Assembly (NCBI GenBank): GCA_018065145.1
Contig: JAGHTW010000201.1
Coordinates: 1-55,040 of the forward strand
From: Candidatus Prevotella equi
GTDB lineage: Bacteria; Bacteroidota; Bacteroidia; Bacteroidales; Bacteroidaceae
DNA length: 55,040 nt
Reading direction: 5' to 3'
Position 1 is the stretch's first letter. Every line of letters starts with the position of its first letter. The notes beneath the pieces were generated by a model that saw only the letters and a program-made list of their open reading frames with translations, was not told the DNA's origin and made no database searches. The translations under genes were made by a program, and so were the position numbers. Positions 9,226 to 16,518 of this stretch are shown piece after piece.

Positions 9226-9315
9226 TTGGGTGGACACTTGGGTGGACGTTTGGGTGGACAAAATAGACCTTGCAAAAACGAAATGTCTTGATTGGGTGGA
9301 CGTTTGGGTGGACAC
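9226..9315. repeat. Short tandem repeats TTGGGTGGACRY
   Basis: The 12-bp unit TTGGGTGGAC(A/G)(C/T) occurs three times in tandem (9226-9237, 9238-9249, 9250-9261, the last degenerate after GGACA) and twice again (9292-9303, 9304-9315). The spacing of 12 bp means roughly one helical turn between units. Function unknown; it lies within about 40 bp of the probable prophage left end. Confidence 0.85.
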
Positions 9316-9351
9316 TTTTAACACTTTTGGAATATGATTCAGTGGGTAGTA

Positions 9352-9425
9352 TGGTTGTTTGAACGTGCGAAAAGTGTGTATTTCTCATTTTTCAAGGGGC
9401 GAAATACACAATAAAAAGCATTATT
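9352..9425. other. Probable prophage left end with transposase-binding-like motifs
   Basis: This stretch carries GTTTGAACGTGCGAAAAG then GTGTATTTC and a second GGGCGAAATACAC. The same succession (GTTTCAAAAACGAAAAG, then GTATTTC, then AACGAAATGCG) appears in inverted orientation at 46965-46905. Inverted, multi-copy end motifs flanking the repressor and the last phage gene are expected for Mu-type ends. A TG dinucleotide at 9352-9353 is a possible terminal base pair. The exact junction and target duplication could not be fixed. Confidence 0.5.
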
Positions 9426-9533
9426 CAAGCAGCACTTTTTACACGAAAGTGCCTAAAATCAATTAGTTGGCAAAAAAGAGGTGAGAAAAGGATGCGCGTT
9501 TCGTTTATCTGCTGCGTACAATGGTAAGCCATT

Positions 9534-9941
9534 CTACACGGCATCTGCAATGCCAGAAGTCAGGGCATCCGATACATTTTTCCCTTTTTCTCGTTTCAAC
9601 TGTCTAATCTGTTCACGTAGGGATCCTATTTCTATAGCTTGATCCGTGATTTGTGCCACAAGTCTCTCAATGGTAGAATCTGAACTGCATGGAACATCCT
9701 GATCTGCATTCTGTGGAACTTGTACCATATTACCAACACCAGTAAGAAGCCAAGTAGCTGACAATTGCGGATAAGCGTATAGAATTTTTTCAATATTTGC
9801 AGAGTTCAGCCCTTTGGTGATTCCTTTGCGCATTTTCCCGACAACACCAACCGACAGCCCTGCGCTGACAGTCATCTGATTGTCGTTAATGCCTTCTTTT
9901 TCCATAAAAAGGAGCAATCTATCAATAAAAGTGGAGTCCAT
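9534..9941 (-). CDS. Phage repressor-like HTH protein
   Basis: 135 residues. The N-terminal part (residues 1-65) is an XRE-like helix-turn-helix: NDNQMTVSAGLSVGVVGKMRKG, then the LSATWLLTGVGNM sequence that follows the HTH in many Bacteroidetes S24-type repressors. The C-terminus is a coiled-coil-like stretch (about 84-118) instead of a peptidase domain, so it is a short cI/Mu-c type repressor. It is the leftmost prophage gene, transcribed away from the transposase, the position of c in Mu. It probably binds the operators at 9970-10061. Confidence 0.8.
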   Translation of the reverse strand: MDSTFIDRLLLFMEKEGINDNQMTVSAGLSVGVVGKMRKGITKGLNSANIEKILYAYPQLSATWLLTGVGNMVQVPQNADQDVPCSSDSTIERLVAQITDQAIEIGSLREQIRQLKREKGKNVSDALTSGIADAV

Positions 9942-9969
9942 ATTGCAGAATTTCTATAATTTTTACCCT

Positions 9970-10061
9970 TATATTGAAAAAAATCAATAAAAAGTTTTTG
10001 TATATTGAAAATTTTCTATACCTTTGCAGGCAAATCAAATTGTGAACACGTTGCAAAGGTA
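9970..10061. promoter_or_regulatory. Lysis-lysogeny switch region: facing promoters and operator-like repeats
   Basis: The plus-strand early promoter is TTTG (9997-10000), 18 bp, TACCTTTG (10019-10026). A mirror copy TACCTTTG lies on the minus strand (10061-10054), so that TACCTTTGCA (10019-10028) and TGCAAAGGTA (10052-10061) form a perfect 10-bp inverted repeat with face-to-face transcription. TATATTGAAAA occurs twice as direct repeats (near 9970 and 10001) and is a candidate operator. The -33 element of the minus promoter is weak. Confidence 0.65.
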
Positions 10062-10115
10062 CACAAAAAAGCTCAAATAAACGAATAAAGTTTAATTTTT
10101 AACAATATATCGCGT

Positions 10116-10286
10116 ATGAAAAGAATAGTTTTGGACTATGGCAAGGCAAACAAGATAGCCTTTGCCTTCAGATGTTCTCGTGAAATGGTGAGCAAAGCAC
10201 TTCATTTCAAGAAGAACAGTGAGTTGGCTCGTAAGATCCGTTACGTGGCAGTAAAAGAGTATGGTGGAATCGAAGTCGGCAAGTAA
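10116..10286 (+). CDS. Small HTH-like early phage protein (Ner/Cro position)
   Basis: 56 residues starting MKRIVLDYGKANKIA and ending EYGGIEVGK. The middle (FRCSREMVSKALHFKKNSELARKI in two parts, about residues 18-41) has the pattern of a short helix-turn-helix: CSREMVSKAL as recognition-helix region. Position directly after the early promoter and divergent from the repressor matches ner of Mu. No database check was possible, so Ner function is inferred from place and HTH pattern. Confidence 0.7.
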   Translation: MKRIVLDYGKANKIAFAFRCSREMVSKALHFKKNSELARKIRYVAVKEYGGIEVGK

Positions 10287-10288
10287 CT

Positions 10289-10516
10289 ATGAAAGATGCA
10301 ATGAAAGAGCTCTTCGGAGCAGAAATCGTCTGGTTCAAGAACTTGACCAGGTGGGAGAAGGTGAAGGCTGTTGTCAGTGTATTGCTGATGAACGTGTTCT
10401 TTGTGATGGTATGCTGTGACAATGCCCCATTGTGGTGGTACGGCATCAGTCTGTTGGTTCTTATTGTATCAGCAGTGTTGGCAAGTAGCTGTCCTTGGGA
10501 CAAATTAGAGGAATAA
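10289..10516 (+). CDS. Small two-helix membrane protein
   Basis: 75 residues, starting 2 nt after the previous stop. Two hydrophobic helices, about residues 25-44 and 49-66, with a short WKNL amphipathic N-terminus. It precedes the transposase gene by 20 nt. Its role in an early phage operon is unknown; superinfection or membrane-linked functions are possible but unsupported. Confidence 0.6.
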   Translation: MKDAMKELFGAEIVWFKNLTRWEKVKAVVSVLLMNVFFVMVCCDNAPLWWYGISLLVLIVSAVLASSCPWDKLEE

Positions 10517-10536
10517 TCATTTTAGCGAAACAGGAA

Positions 10537-12603
10537 ATGGAGTATTTCAACAAGATATTGTGCGTTACCTTTGATGAGTTAGCTGGTGGTGACAGTCCTG
10601 TCATTACTGGTCCTACTCTGATGAAGAATGTACAAAGAGGCAATATCCAGTGTGCTCGTCGCGGTGGTGGCGAATGCACAATCGCGCTCTATGTGTATGC
10701 TTCTCTTCCTGTAAAGTACAGAATGAAGTTTGAAGAGAAGTACGGCAAGCCAGCGGACGTGTTGAAGCAACAGGAGCTGAAAGACTGGGTGCGTGAGGAT
10801 GGCAAGGCACGAGAGTTCTTTGAGGTGTTTGAATATGATTTGAATGGTGTTCAAACGCGTCTCAGCCAGAAGCTCATTGATGAATACACAAGCAATGCAA
10901 CAGTGCTTGGCTTGCTATGGCAGAAGATGAACGAACTGACCGCTACGACTCACGCCCTTGGTGGTGGCAGACGCAGCGACCTCTGGGACATCATCTTTGC
11001 CCAGAGCGAGAAGCTGAGAGAGGTGACAAGCCACACCCTTCCAAAGAATCTTTCTCGCTTGAAGGAGAAGATGAGCCAGTTCAAGAAAGAGGGCTATGGT
11101 ACTCTGATCAGCGGCAAGATTGGCAACAAGAACACGTTGAAGATTACGGAAGAGGCATCAAGGAGGCTGATAGCGCTGAAGCGCAGCAGGGTTCCTGTGC
11201 TTACAGACTCGCAGATATTCGAGACCTTCAACGCAGAGGCAGAGGGCAAGGGCTGGAAGCCATTGAAGAGCATCAGGAGCTTGAAGACATGGCTTGACAG
11301 CGCAGCCATCGAACCATTGTGGCATGATGCCGTATATGGCGAAATGAGCGCCCACCAGAAGTTTGACCGCAGACACAAGACACAGTTGCCAACTATGCGC
11401 GATGCTCTCTGGTATGGTGATGGCACAAAGCTGAACTTATACTACAGAGACGATGACGGCAAGGTTAGGACCACAAGCGTGTATGAAGTCATTGACGCAG
11501 CCACAGAAACATTCCTTGGTTTCCATATCAGCGACAATGAGGACTACGAAGCACAATACATGTCATACCGCATGGCTATTCAGGTGAGTGGACACAAGCC
11601 ATACGAGATAGTACATGACAACCAGGGCGGCCACAAGAAGCTGCAGAACCAGCAGTTCTTTGACAAGCTCTGTCATATCCACAGAACGACCGCACCTTAC
11701 AACGGTGCATCGAAGACCATTGAAAGCGTGTTTGGAAGATTCCAGCAACAGGTACTTCACAAGGACTGGCGCTTCACAGGTCAGAACATCACGGCAAAGA
11801 AGGACAACAGCCGTGCGAACCTCGAATTTATAGAGGCGAACAAAGATAAGCTTTACACTCTGGCGGAACTGAAAGCCGCCTACTTGAAGGCAAGAACAGA
11901 GTGGAACGAAATGGCTCACCCTGCAACTGGAGAGCAGCGCATAAAGATGTATGAGAACAGCACGAATCCTGAGACTCCAGTTGTGACCGCAAGCGACATG
12001 ATAGATATGTTCTGGGTGACTTGCGACAGGATGAGCACCTTCACGAGCAGTGGCATAGAAATCACGGTGAAGGGACAAAAGAGGACTTACGAGGTGATGA
12101 GCGCTCCTGGCACTCCAGATATAGAATGGCGCAGGAAGCACACCTATCAGAAGTTTGTGGTGAAATACGATCCTTACGACTTTAGCAGCATCCGCCTCTA
12201 CTGGAAGGACAAAGCCGGTGAACTTCGCTTTGAGCGTGTTGCAGAGCCTTACCTTCTTATCCATCGTGCAATCCAGGAGCAGACGGAAGGCGAAGCAGCC
12301 TTCATCAGAGCTCAACAGACAGCCACAGAGCAGAGCCGCATAGAGCGTCAGGTGGTAGCGAAGGAAATAGAATATGCAGAAGGCGTTGCCCCTGAGCAGA
12401 ACGGTCTTGTTACTCCAGACTTGAAGGGAGTGAGCGCAGACGTGCAGAGGCAGATAGACAGGCGCACAAGGAAGTACAGTGCAGCACCTGAGGAACTGAG
12501 CCTTGGCAAATGGACTAAACGAGTCAGCTCAATAGACTTCTCTGAAATTCTGGAGCAGAAGAAGATTGAAATGGATGCCAAGAAGGTGGCAGGTAAGCTA
12601 TAG
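10537..12603 (+). CDS. MuA-type DDE transposase
   Basis: 688 residues from the ATG at 10537 (a longer frame begins with TTG at 10495 but overlaps the upstream gene). It catalyses prophage integration and replicative transposition, binding the phage ends. The RNase H-like catalytic core has D295 (WYGDGTK), D361 (VHDNQGG) and E396 (SKTIESVFG), a DD35E arrangement. N-terminal residues 1-280 hold the end/enhancer-binding domains; residues 540-600 include a beta-barrel-like domain typical of rve transposases (YDPYDFSSIRLY). MuB-like ATPase follows 40 nt later. Confidence 0.95.
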   Translation: MEYFNKILCVTFDELAGGDSPVITGPTLMKNVQRGNIQCARRGGGECTIALYVYASLPVKYRMKFEEKYGKPADVLKQQELKDWVREDGKAREFFEVFEYDLNGVQTRLSQKLIDEYTSNATVLGLLWQKMNELTATTHALGGGRRSDLWDIIFAQSEKLREVTSHTLPKNLSRLKEKMSQFKKEGYGTLISGKIGNKNTLKITEEASRRLIALKRSRVPVLTDSQIFETFNAEAEGKGWKPLKSIRSLKTWLDSAAIEPLWHDAVYGEMSAHQKFDRRHKTQLPTMRDALWYGDGTKLNLYYRDDDGKVRTTSVYEVIDAATETFLGFHISDNEDYEAQYMSYRMAIQVSGHKPYEIVHDNQGGHKKLQNQQFFDKLCHIHRTTAPYNGASKTIESVFGRFQQQVLHKDWRFTGQNITAKKDNSRANLEFIEANKDKLYTLAELKAAYLKARTEWNEMAHPATGEQRIKMYENSTNPETPVVTASDMIDMFWVTCDRMSTFTSSGIEITVKGQKRTYEVMSAPGTPDIEWRRKHTYQKFVVKYDPYDFSSIRLYWKDKAGELRFERVAEPYLLIHRAIQEQTEGEAAFIRAQQTATEQSRIERQVVAKEIEYAEGVAPEQNGLVTPDLKGVSADVQRQIDRRTRKYSAAPEELSLGKWTKRVSSIDFSEILEQKKIEMDAKKVAGKL

Positions 12604-12643
12604 ACAAGAAACGAACTGAATTTTTACATATAACATCAACATC

Positions 12644-13531
12644 ATGGAATTGACATCAAGAGAAAAAGAGCAGATCCGCAAGCAGCTGAAAGCGTATGTG
12701 GATAAGTACCCAAGCCAGAACAAGGCTGTGGGCAGCTTGAAGAACACCAGTGCCGGCACAGTGAGCAACATCCTCAACGGCAAGTGGGACAACATCAGTG
12801 AAGAAATGTGGCGCAAGATTGCCGACCAGGTTAAGACCGTCAGCGGAACAGACGGAAACGGTGGCGATGGCTGGCAGATTGTAGAGACAATGGCGTATCA
12901 GGAAATCAGCTATGCCCTTGATGACGCTCAGCAGTGGAAAAACGTGACATGGGTCATTGGTGAAGCCGGATGTGGCAAGACCACCACGGCGAAGATCTAT
13001 GCAGAGAGCCACAAGGAAGTCTTCTACATGCAATGCTCGGAAGACCTGTACAAAGGTGAGTTTGTGCGAGAGATCGCGCGCTTGGTAGGCATCAGAGGCG
13101 AGGGCTTCACCGTGCGAGAGCTCTGGAAAGAGATCCTTGCGAACCTGATTCTGATGGATGCCCCTCTTCTGATATTCGATGAGGCAGACAAACTGACTGA
13201 AAGCGTGTTCCACTACTTCATCAGTCTTTACAACAAGCTCGAAGACAAGTGCGGTGTGGTGTTCATGAGTACGGACTACATCAAGAAGCGCATCAAGAAC
13301 GGCTTGCGCTGGGAGAAACCAGGATATAAGGAGTTCTACAGCCGTATAGGTCGCAAATACTTTGAACTGGAAGAAACCACTCCACATGATGTATATGCCA
13401 TCTGTACCGCGAACGGTCTTTCAGAGCGCAAGGACATCGATGAGGTGATGAAGGATGCCGAAGCATGTGACTTCGACCTCAGAAGAGTAAAGAAGAGCAT
13501 CCACAGAGTTAAACGAGAAAACAGCAAGTAA
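12644..13531 (+). CDS. MuB-type transposition ATPase (AAA+)
   Basis: 295 residues. An N-terminal HTH (about residues 26-62, NKAVGSLKNTSAGTVSNILNG) precedes an AAA+ domain with Walker A GEAGCGKTT (106-114) and Walker B LLIFDEAD (175-182), sensor MSTDY near residue 206. In Mu, B binds target DNA and delivers it to the A transposome, and confers target immunity. The gene directly follows the transposase on the same strand, as in Mu-like phages. Confidence 0.93.
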   Translation: MELTSREKEQIRKQLKAYVDKYPSQNKAVGSLKNTSAGTVSNILNGKWDNISEEMWRKIADQVKTVSGTDGNGGDGWQIVETMAYQEISYALDDAQQWKNVTWVIGEAGCGKTTTAKIYAESHKEVFYMQCSEDLYKGEFVREIARLVGIRGEGFTVRELWKEILANLILMDAPLLIFDEADKLTESVFHYFISLYNKLEDKCGVVFMSTDYIKKRIKNGLRWEKPGYKEFYSRIGRKYFELEETTPHDVYAICTANGLSERKDIDEVMKDAEACDFDLRRVKKSIHRVKRENSK

Positions 13532-13535
13532 AATA

Positions 13536-14177
13536 ATGGGCAGAGCATTAACAGTAAACGAGGTTCTGAAAAGAAAGCGTCACACGTTCCCTTTTGAAGG
13601 GGCGTGGGCGCAAGCCTTCGGACAGCCGGAACGTACTGGAGTATGGTTCATCTGGGGCAACTCAGGCAACGGCAAGAGCAGTTTCGTGATGCAGTTGTGC
13701 AAAGAGCTGTGCAAGTATGACCGCGTTGTGTATGACAGTCTGGAGGAAGGTGACAGCATGACGATGCAGCAGAGCATGATGAGGCACGGCATGAGCGAGG
13801 TAGACCGTCGTTTCAATCTGTTGAATGCAGAGCCTATGGAAGACCTCAGGGAGCGTCTGAGCAAGCGCAAGAGCTGGAACATTGCCGTCATCGATTCCTT
13901 CCAATATACGCAGATGAGCTACAGGGACTACATCAGGCTGAAAGAGCAGAACAAGGACAAGCTGCTTATCTTCATCAGCCATGCCAAGGGCAGAGCGCCC
14001 AGAGGCAGCGCAGCGGAAAGCGTGATGTATGATGCCACTCTGAAAATATGGGTGGAAGGCTTCAAGGCATTCAGCAAAGGTCGCTTCATCGGTACCAGTG
14101 GTGAATATACCATCTGGGATGAAGGTGCAGCGCGGTACTGGGGAAATCTGAACCAAACTATGGAGGAAATCAGATGA
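13536..14177 (+). CDS. Second P-loop ATPase of the early region (RecA-like)
   Basis: 213 residues. Walker A is GNSGNGKSS (41-49), Walker B is IAVIDSFQ (116-123), and a following LLIFISHAKGR motif resembles the sensor of RecA/KaiC-like ATPases. Starts 4 nt after the MuB-like gene and overlaps the next start (ATGA). Such a second ATPase is seen in transposable phages of Bacteroidetes; its role in transposition or replication restart is not established. DNA-dependent ATPase activity is an inference. Confidence 0.75.
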   Translation: MGRALTVNEVLKRKRHTFPFEGAWAQAFGQPERTGVWFIWGNSGNGKSSFVMQLCKELCKYDRVVYDSLEEGDSMTMQQSMMRHGMSEVDRRFNLLNAEPMEDLRERLSKRKSWNIAVIDSFQYTQMSYRDYIRLKEQNKDKLLIFISHAKGRAPRGSAAESVMYDATLKIWVEGFKAFSKGRFIGTSGEYTIWDEGAARYWGNLNQTMEEIR

Positions 14178-14524
14178 TAGTACAAGATCCAAAAGGAAAC
14201 AAGTATCGTCTTCCGCTAATAGCACAATATGACTCCATCCCATACGAACCAATGCTATGTTGTTCGCATTGCTACCACTTCCGCAGTGGCTATGGCAATT
14301 GGATGGAAGAAATGTCAACAGACAAGGTCGCTGGCTATGTCGTTAACCCAGAAGGAGAATACGAGATAGTGCTTGAATGTAAATACTGCGGTCAGAAGTA
14401 TAGATTCCACATGTTTAAGGAATACCCAGGTGGAATATATGATGCAGAAGGGTGGAAAGATGAAATTGCATTGCATCTTCTTGTGAGGAAACATGATTAT
14501 CTGAAAATAGTCACGGAGGAATAA
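14174..14524 (+). CDS. Small zinc-ribbon-like early protein
   Basis: 116 residues with two Cys pairs that could bind zinc: CCSHC (about residues 29-33) and CKYC (about 70-73), followed by a basic/aromatic C-terminus. No named family. Its start overlaps the ATPase stop by 4 nt, so it is co-translated within the early operon. Function unknown. Confidence 0.65.
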   Translation: MIVQDPKGNKYRLPLIAQYDSIPYEPMLCCSHCYHFRSGYGNWMEEMSTDKVAGYVVNPEGEYEIVLECKYCGQKYRFHMFKEYPGGIYDAEGWKDEIALHLLVRKHDYLKIVTEE

Positions 14525-14527
14525 ACG

Positions 14528-14755
14528 ATGAGTAAGACAAAACAGATATTGGAGCTATGCAGCCCCACATTGAAAGCAAAAAAGGAGCATCTGAAAGGCC
14601 TCACCCAGACCTGCAACTATTGCAGCGGAAACGGATGGTTCTGGGGCAGGGATGAAGAAACCTTTGAAGGTATTAAGGTACCATGTCCTATGTGCGGAGG
14701 TTCCGGAAGGATGTACCCAGAAATTACGATCGAGTGGAAACCAAGTAAAGAGTAA
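14528..14755 (+). CDS. Small DnaJ-type zinc-finger protein
   Basis: 75 residues. Two CxxCxGxG repeats, CNYCSGNG (about residues 23-30) and CPMCGGSG (about 47-54), form the pair that binds one zinc in DnaJ Cys-rich domains. There is no J domain, so it is not a DnaJ itself. Possibly a protein- or nucleic-acid-binding adaptor of the early region. Starts 3 nt after the previous stop. Confidence 0.7.
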   Translation: MSKTKQILELCSPTLKAKKEHLKGLTQTCNYCSGNGWFWGRDEETFEGIKVPCPMCGGSGRMYPEITIEWKPSKE

Positions 14756-14758
14756 ACA

Positions 14759-14938
14759 ATGGAAAATAATGACTATATCGTTTTGAAAATCCGTCAAGAA
14801 GATGGAACTATAAAGATTGAGAATTACGGGCGTTTGACGGAACTGACCAAGAGAATGAAAAAGCTTGTTGCTTATGGAACATATTTCCAAGTAATTCACG
14901 ATCCTGTAATAAAACCAAAGCACGAACTAAACATATAA
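14759..14938 (+). CDS. Small early-region protein, unknown
   Basis: 59 residues beginning MENNDYIVLKIRQEDG and ending PKHELNI. No recognised domain; alternating charged residues suggest a small soluble fold. Supported by tight spacing (3 nt after the preceding stop, 4 nt before the next ATG) in an uninterrupted early operon. Function unknown. Confidence 0.6.
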   Translation: MENNDYIVLKIRQEDGTIKIENYGRLTELTKRMKKLVAYGTYFQVIHDPVIKPKHELNI

Positions 14939-14942
14939 CTAA

Positions 14943-15110
14943 ATGGAACAGATAATAAACAAGATTCTGGAACAGACCAAAGCGGAGATTGAGGACTTTG
15001 GCAACCTTGACAAGGTGCAGATTCTTAATGCCCTTTCAAATGCTCTACTGAGTGCATCTGACATGTATCTTCAAATGGAATACGGAATAATAGATGACGA
15101 AGAAGAATGA
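14943..15110 (+). CDS. Very small acidic helical protein, unknown
   Basis: 55 residues starting MEQIINKILEQTKAEIEDFG and ending in the acidic run DDEEE. Predicted helical. Its stop overlaps the start of the next gene (ATGA), indicating translational coupling and supporting that it is a real gene. Function unknown. Confidence 0.6.
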   Translation: MEQIINKILEQTKAEIEDFGNLDKVQILNALSNALLSASDMYLQMEYGIIDDEEE

Positions 15111-15529
15111 AACAGCAGATAGATAACTTTTCGAGGTTCTACAGCCTCTTGAAAAAGATTCCCTATGAAGGTGACAAGGAAGATCTGAAATGCGACCTTG
15201 TAAGCCAGGGGACCAATGGCAGGACAAGCAGCTTGAAAGAAGTCACTCGCAAGGAGTATGACAGCATCTGTGATACGATGGAAAAGCTTTGCCCCAACAA
15301 TGGCAGGGAGAAGTTTGAAGCACGTCGCAGAAAGTCCAGAAGCGTATGTCTGAAACTCCTTCAAAAGATAGGTGTTGACACTACGGACTGGAACGCCATC
15401 AACGACTACTGCAGAAGTCCAAAGATTGCAGGTGTTCCTTTCAGGGAACTTGACATCGAAGCTCTGGACAAACTCAGTATCAAACTCAGGGTGATTCTGA
15501 AAAAGAAGGAAGACCAATTGGGATCATAA
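15107..15529 (+). CDS. Mu gp16/GemA-like early protein
   Basis: 140 residues. The mid-to-C-terminal pattern (WNAINDYCRSPKIAG, then FRELDIEALDKLSIKLRVI) resembles DUF1018/Mu gp16-GemA, in which a short helical repeat ends with a leucine-rich helix. GemA of Mu is an early protein that affects host gene expression and DNA supercoiling. The assignment is by pattern and by position just upstream of Gam; the identity is moderate. Confidence 0.55.
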   Translation: MKQQIDNFSRFYSLLKKIPYEGDKEDLKCDLVSQGTNGRTSSLKEVTRKEYDSICDTMEKLCPNNGREKFEARRRKSRSVCLKLLQKIGVDTTDWNAINDYCRSPKIAGVPFRELDIEALDKLSIKLRVILKKKEDQLGS

Positions 15530-15536
15530 ACATATT

Positions 15537-15564
15537 TTCAAAAACAATTAAAAAACCGTTCAAA
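15537..15564 (+). promoter_or_regulatory. 28-bp start-codon-proximal element, copy 1 (upstream of gam)
   Basis: Variant copy of TTTGAA-N16-TTCAAA: here TTCAAA at the left, then AATTAAAAAACCG and TTCAAA at the right. It ends 2 nt before the gam ATG. Further copies sit at 35449-35476, 45217-45244 and, inside the portal gene, 19096-19069. Confidence 0.6.
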
Positions 15565-15566
15565 CA

Positions 15567-16085
15567 ATGGCAAAACGAGCAAAAAAGACCATCATCAGCG
15601 GCGTGACACGCGAACAGGCTGATGCAGCTTTCGCCCAGTATGCGAAGGCAACCGCACAGAGTGAGAAAATCACAGCAGAGATTGAGCTGCAGTGTGCAAA
15701 AATCCGTGAGAAGTATGCAAGTCAGCTTGCTACCCTCAACAGCGATGCAGAGCAGGCATTTGACACCCTGCAGAGCTTCGCGACAGAGAACCAGGCAGAA
15801 CTCTTCACCAAGAAGAAGAGCCTTGAAATGGCACATGGTACCATCGGTTTCCGTACCGGTACGCCAAAGCTCAAGACCTTGAAGGGCTTCACCTGGGCAA
15901 GTGCGTTGCAGTTGGTTAAGGAGTTCCTTCCTGACTTCATCCGCAAGACAGAAGAGATTGCGAAGGACAAGATGCTTGCAGATCGCGAGAGTGAAGGCAT
16001 GGTTGAAAAACTCTCAAAGTGTGGCATCACAGTTGCCCAGGATGAAACTTTCTTCGTTGAACCAAAGAAGGAAGATGCAGCCTAA
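15567..16085 (+). CDS. gam: Host-nuclease inhibitor Gam
   Basis: 172 residues, full length for Mu Gam. Gam dimers wrap linear double-stranded DNA ends and protect phage DNA from RecBCD/AddAB-type exonucleases; it is related to Ku. The long N-terminal coiled coil (about residues 14-75), the central GTIGFRTGTPKLK motif (about 90-102) and the C-terminal KDKMLADRE helix are family features. Last clear gene of the early operon, with a terminator 57 nt after the stop. Confidence 0.92.
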   Translation: MAKRAKKTIISGVTREQADAAFAQYAKATAQSEKITAEIELQCAKIREKYASQLATLNSDAEQAFDTLQSFATENQAELFTKKKSLEMAHGTIGFRTGTPKLKTLKGFTWASALQLVKEFLPDFIRKTEEIAKDKMLADRESEGMVEKLSKCGITVAQDETFFVEPKKEDAA

Positions 16086-16141
16086 AACGACATCGAAACT
16101 GTAAGAAACTCAGTGTTTTGTACATACTGTGAACTGAAAAT

Positions 16142-16170
16142 GAGGCATTCCGTATGGGATGCCTCTTTTT
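16142..16170 (+). terminator. Terminator of the early operon
   Basis: GAGGCATTCC (142-151) pairs with GGGATGCCTC (156-165, one T-G pair) around a GTAT loop, followed by TTTTT. It separates the early operon from the next gene, which has its own promoter. Confidence 0.85.
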
Positions 16171-16196
16171 AATGCCTTTATCTCATCTTTTTTTAG

Positions 16197-16204
16197 TAAC
16201 TTTG
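16197..16204 (+). promoter_or_regulatory. Promoter -7 box immediately upstream of an ATG
   Basis: TAACTTTG matches TAnnTTTG. The ATG at 16210 begins only 5 nt after the box, so the transcript probably starts at or beside the start codon (leaderless). The -33 element is not recognisable. The 14-mer GTAACTTTGCACCC here is identical to that in front of the DGR template (43568-43581). Confidence 0.55.
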
Positions 16205-16209
16205 CACCC

Positions 16210-16518
16210 ATGAAACGAGGACGCAGCAAGACACTGGTGGAAGCTCGCGACCAAAGAATGTTCGAGAGGTACTACTATTGGACTGAAATACGGCGATTGC
16301 GTTTTGATGATGCAATCAAGAAGTTAAGCGAAGAAGAGTTCTTCGTTTCAGAAGGTCGTGTCATGCAGGTAATACGCCGAATGATTCAGAACGGTGCTAC
16401 TGTTGACGGCAAGCAGATTGAAAAGCCATTGTTTACCGGTTTCAAGGTAAAGGCTTGCCGACAGCGATCTTCACCTTCACCTTCTCCAATGCCACTGTTT
16501 CCTGAATTTTGTCCGTGA
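16210..16518 (+). CDS. Small HTH-like phage protein at the early/late junction
   Basis: 102 residues from the ATG at 16210 (an upstream ATG at 16159 would lie inside the terminator hairpin). The basic start MKRGRSKTLVEARDQRM is followed by a helical YYWTEIRRLRFDDAIKKL and VSEGRVMQVIRRM pattern that looks like a helix-turn-helix. It lies where Mu carries mor, the middle-gene activator, but similarity to Mor is not visible. Its last 26 codons overlap the 3' end of the convergent minus gene (16442-16518). Confidence 0.7.
   Translation: MKRGRSKTLVEARDQRMFERYYYWTEIRRLRFDDAIKKLSEEEFFVSEGRVMQVIRRMIQNGATVDGKQIEKPLFTGFKVKACRQRSSPSPSPMPLFPEFCP

Larger units (their letters stand above)
8717..9533. other. 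Gene-poor repeat-rich interval left of the prophage
   Basis: No convincing gene. An 89-codon frame at 8799-9068 (plus) has no recognisable domain, begins mid-stretch without a promoter, and is best regarded as chance or a decayed sequence. A 107-codon minus frame at 9065-9388 is produced by the TTGGGTGGAC repeats. Three CAAAA(A)CGAAA(T/C)G motifs lie at about 8724, 8832 and 9272, and similar CGAAA motifs recur at both prophage ends. The interval also holds a terminator (9182-9209), the GGGTGGAC repeats and the probable prophage left end. Confidence 0.6.

Noticed and set aside
9226..9315. CRISPR array
   Set aside because: Units are 12 bp and adjacent without spacers; no cas genes.
9065..9388. 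107-codon minus frame with VHPNVHP repeats
   Set aside because: The repeats come from the TTGGGTGGAC DNA units; no domain or promoter, and the frame crosses a terminator hairpin.
10495..10536. TTG start for the transposase
   Set aside because: It lies inside the upstream gene; the ATG at 10537 gives a family-like N-terminus.
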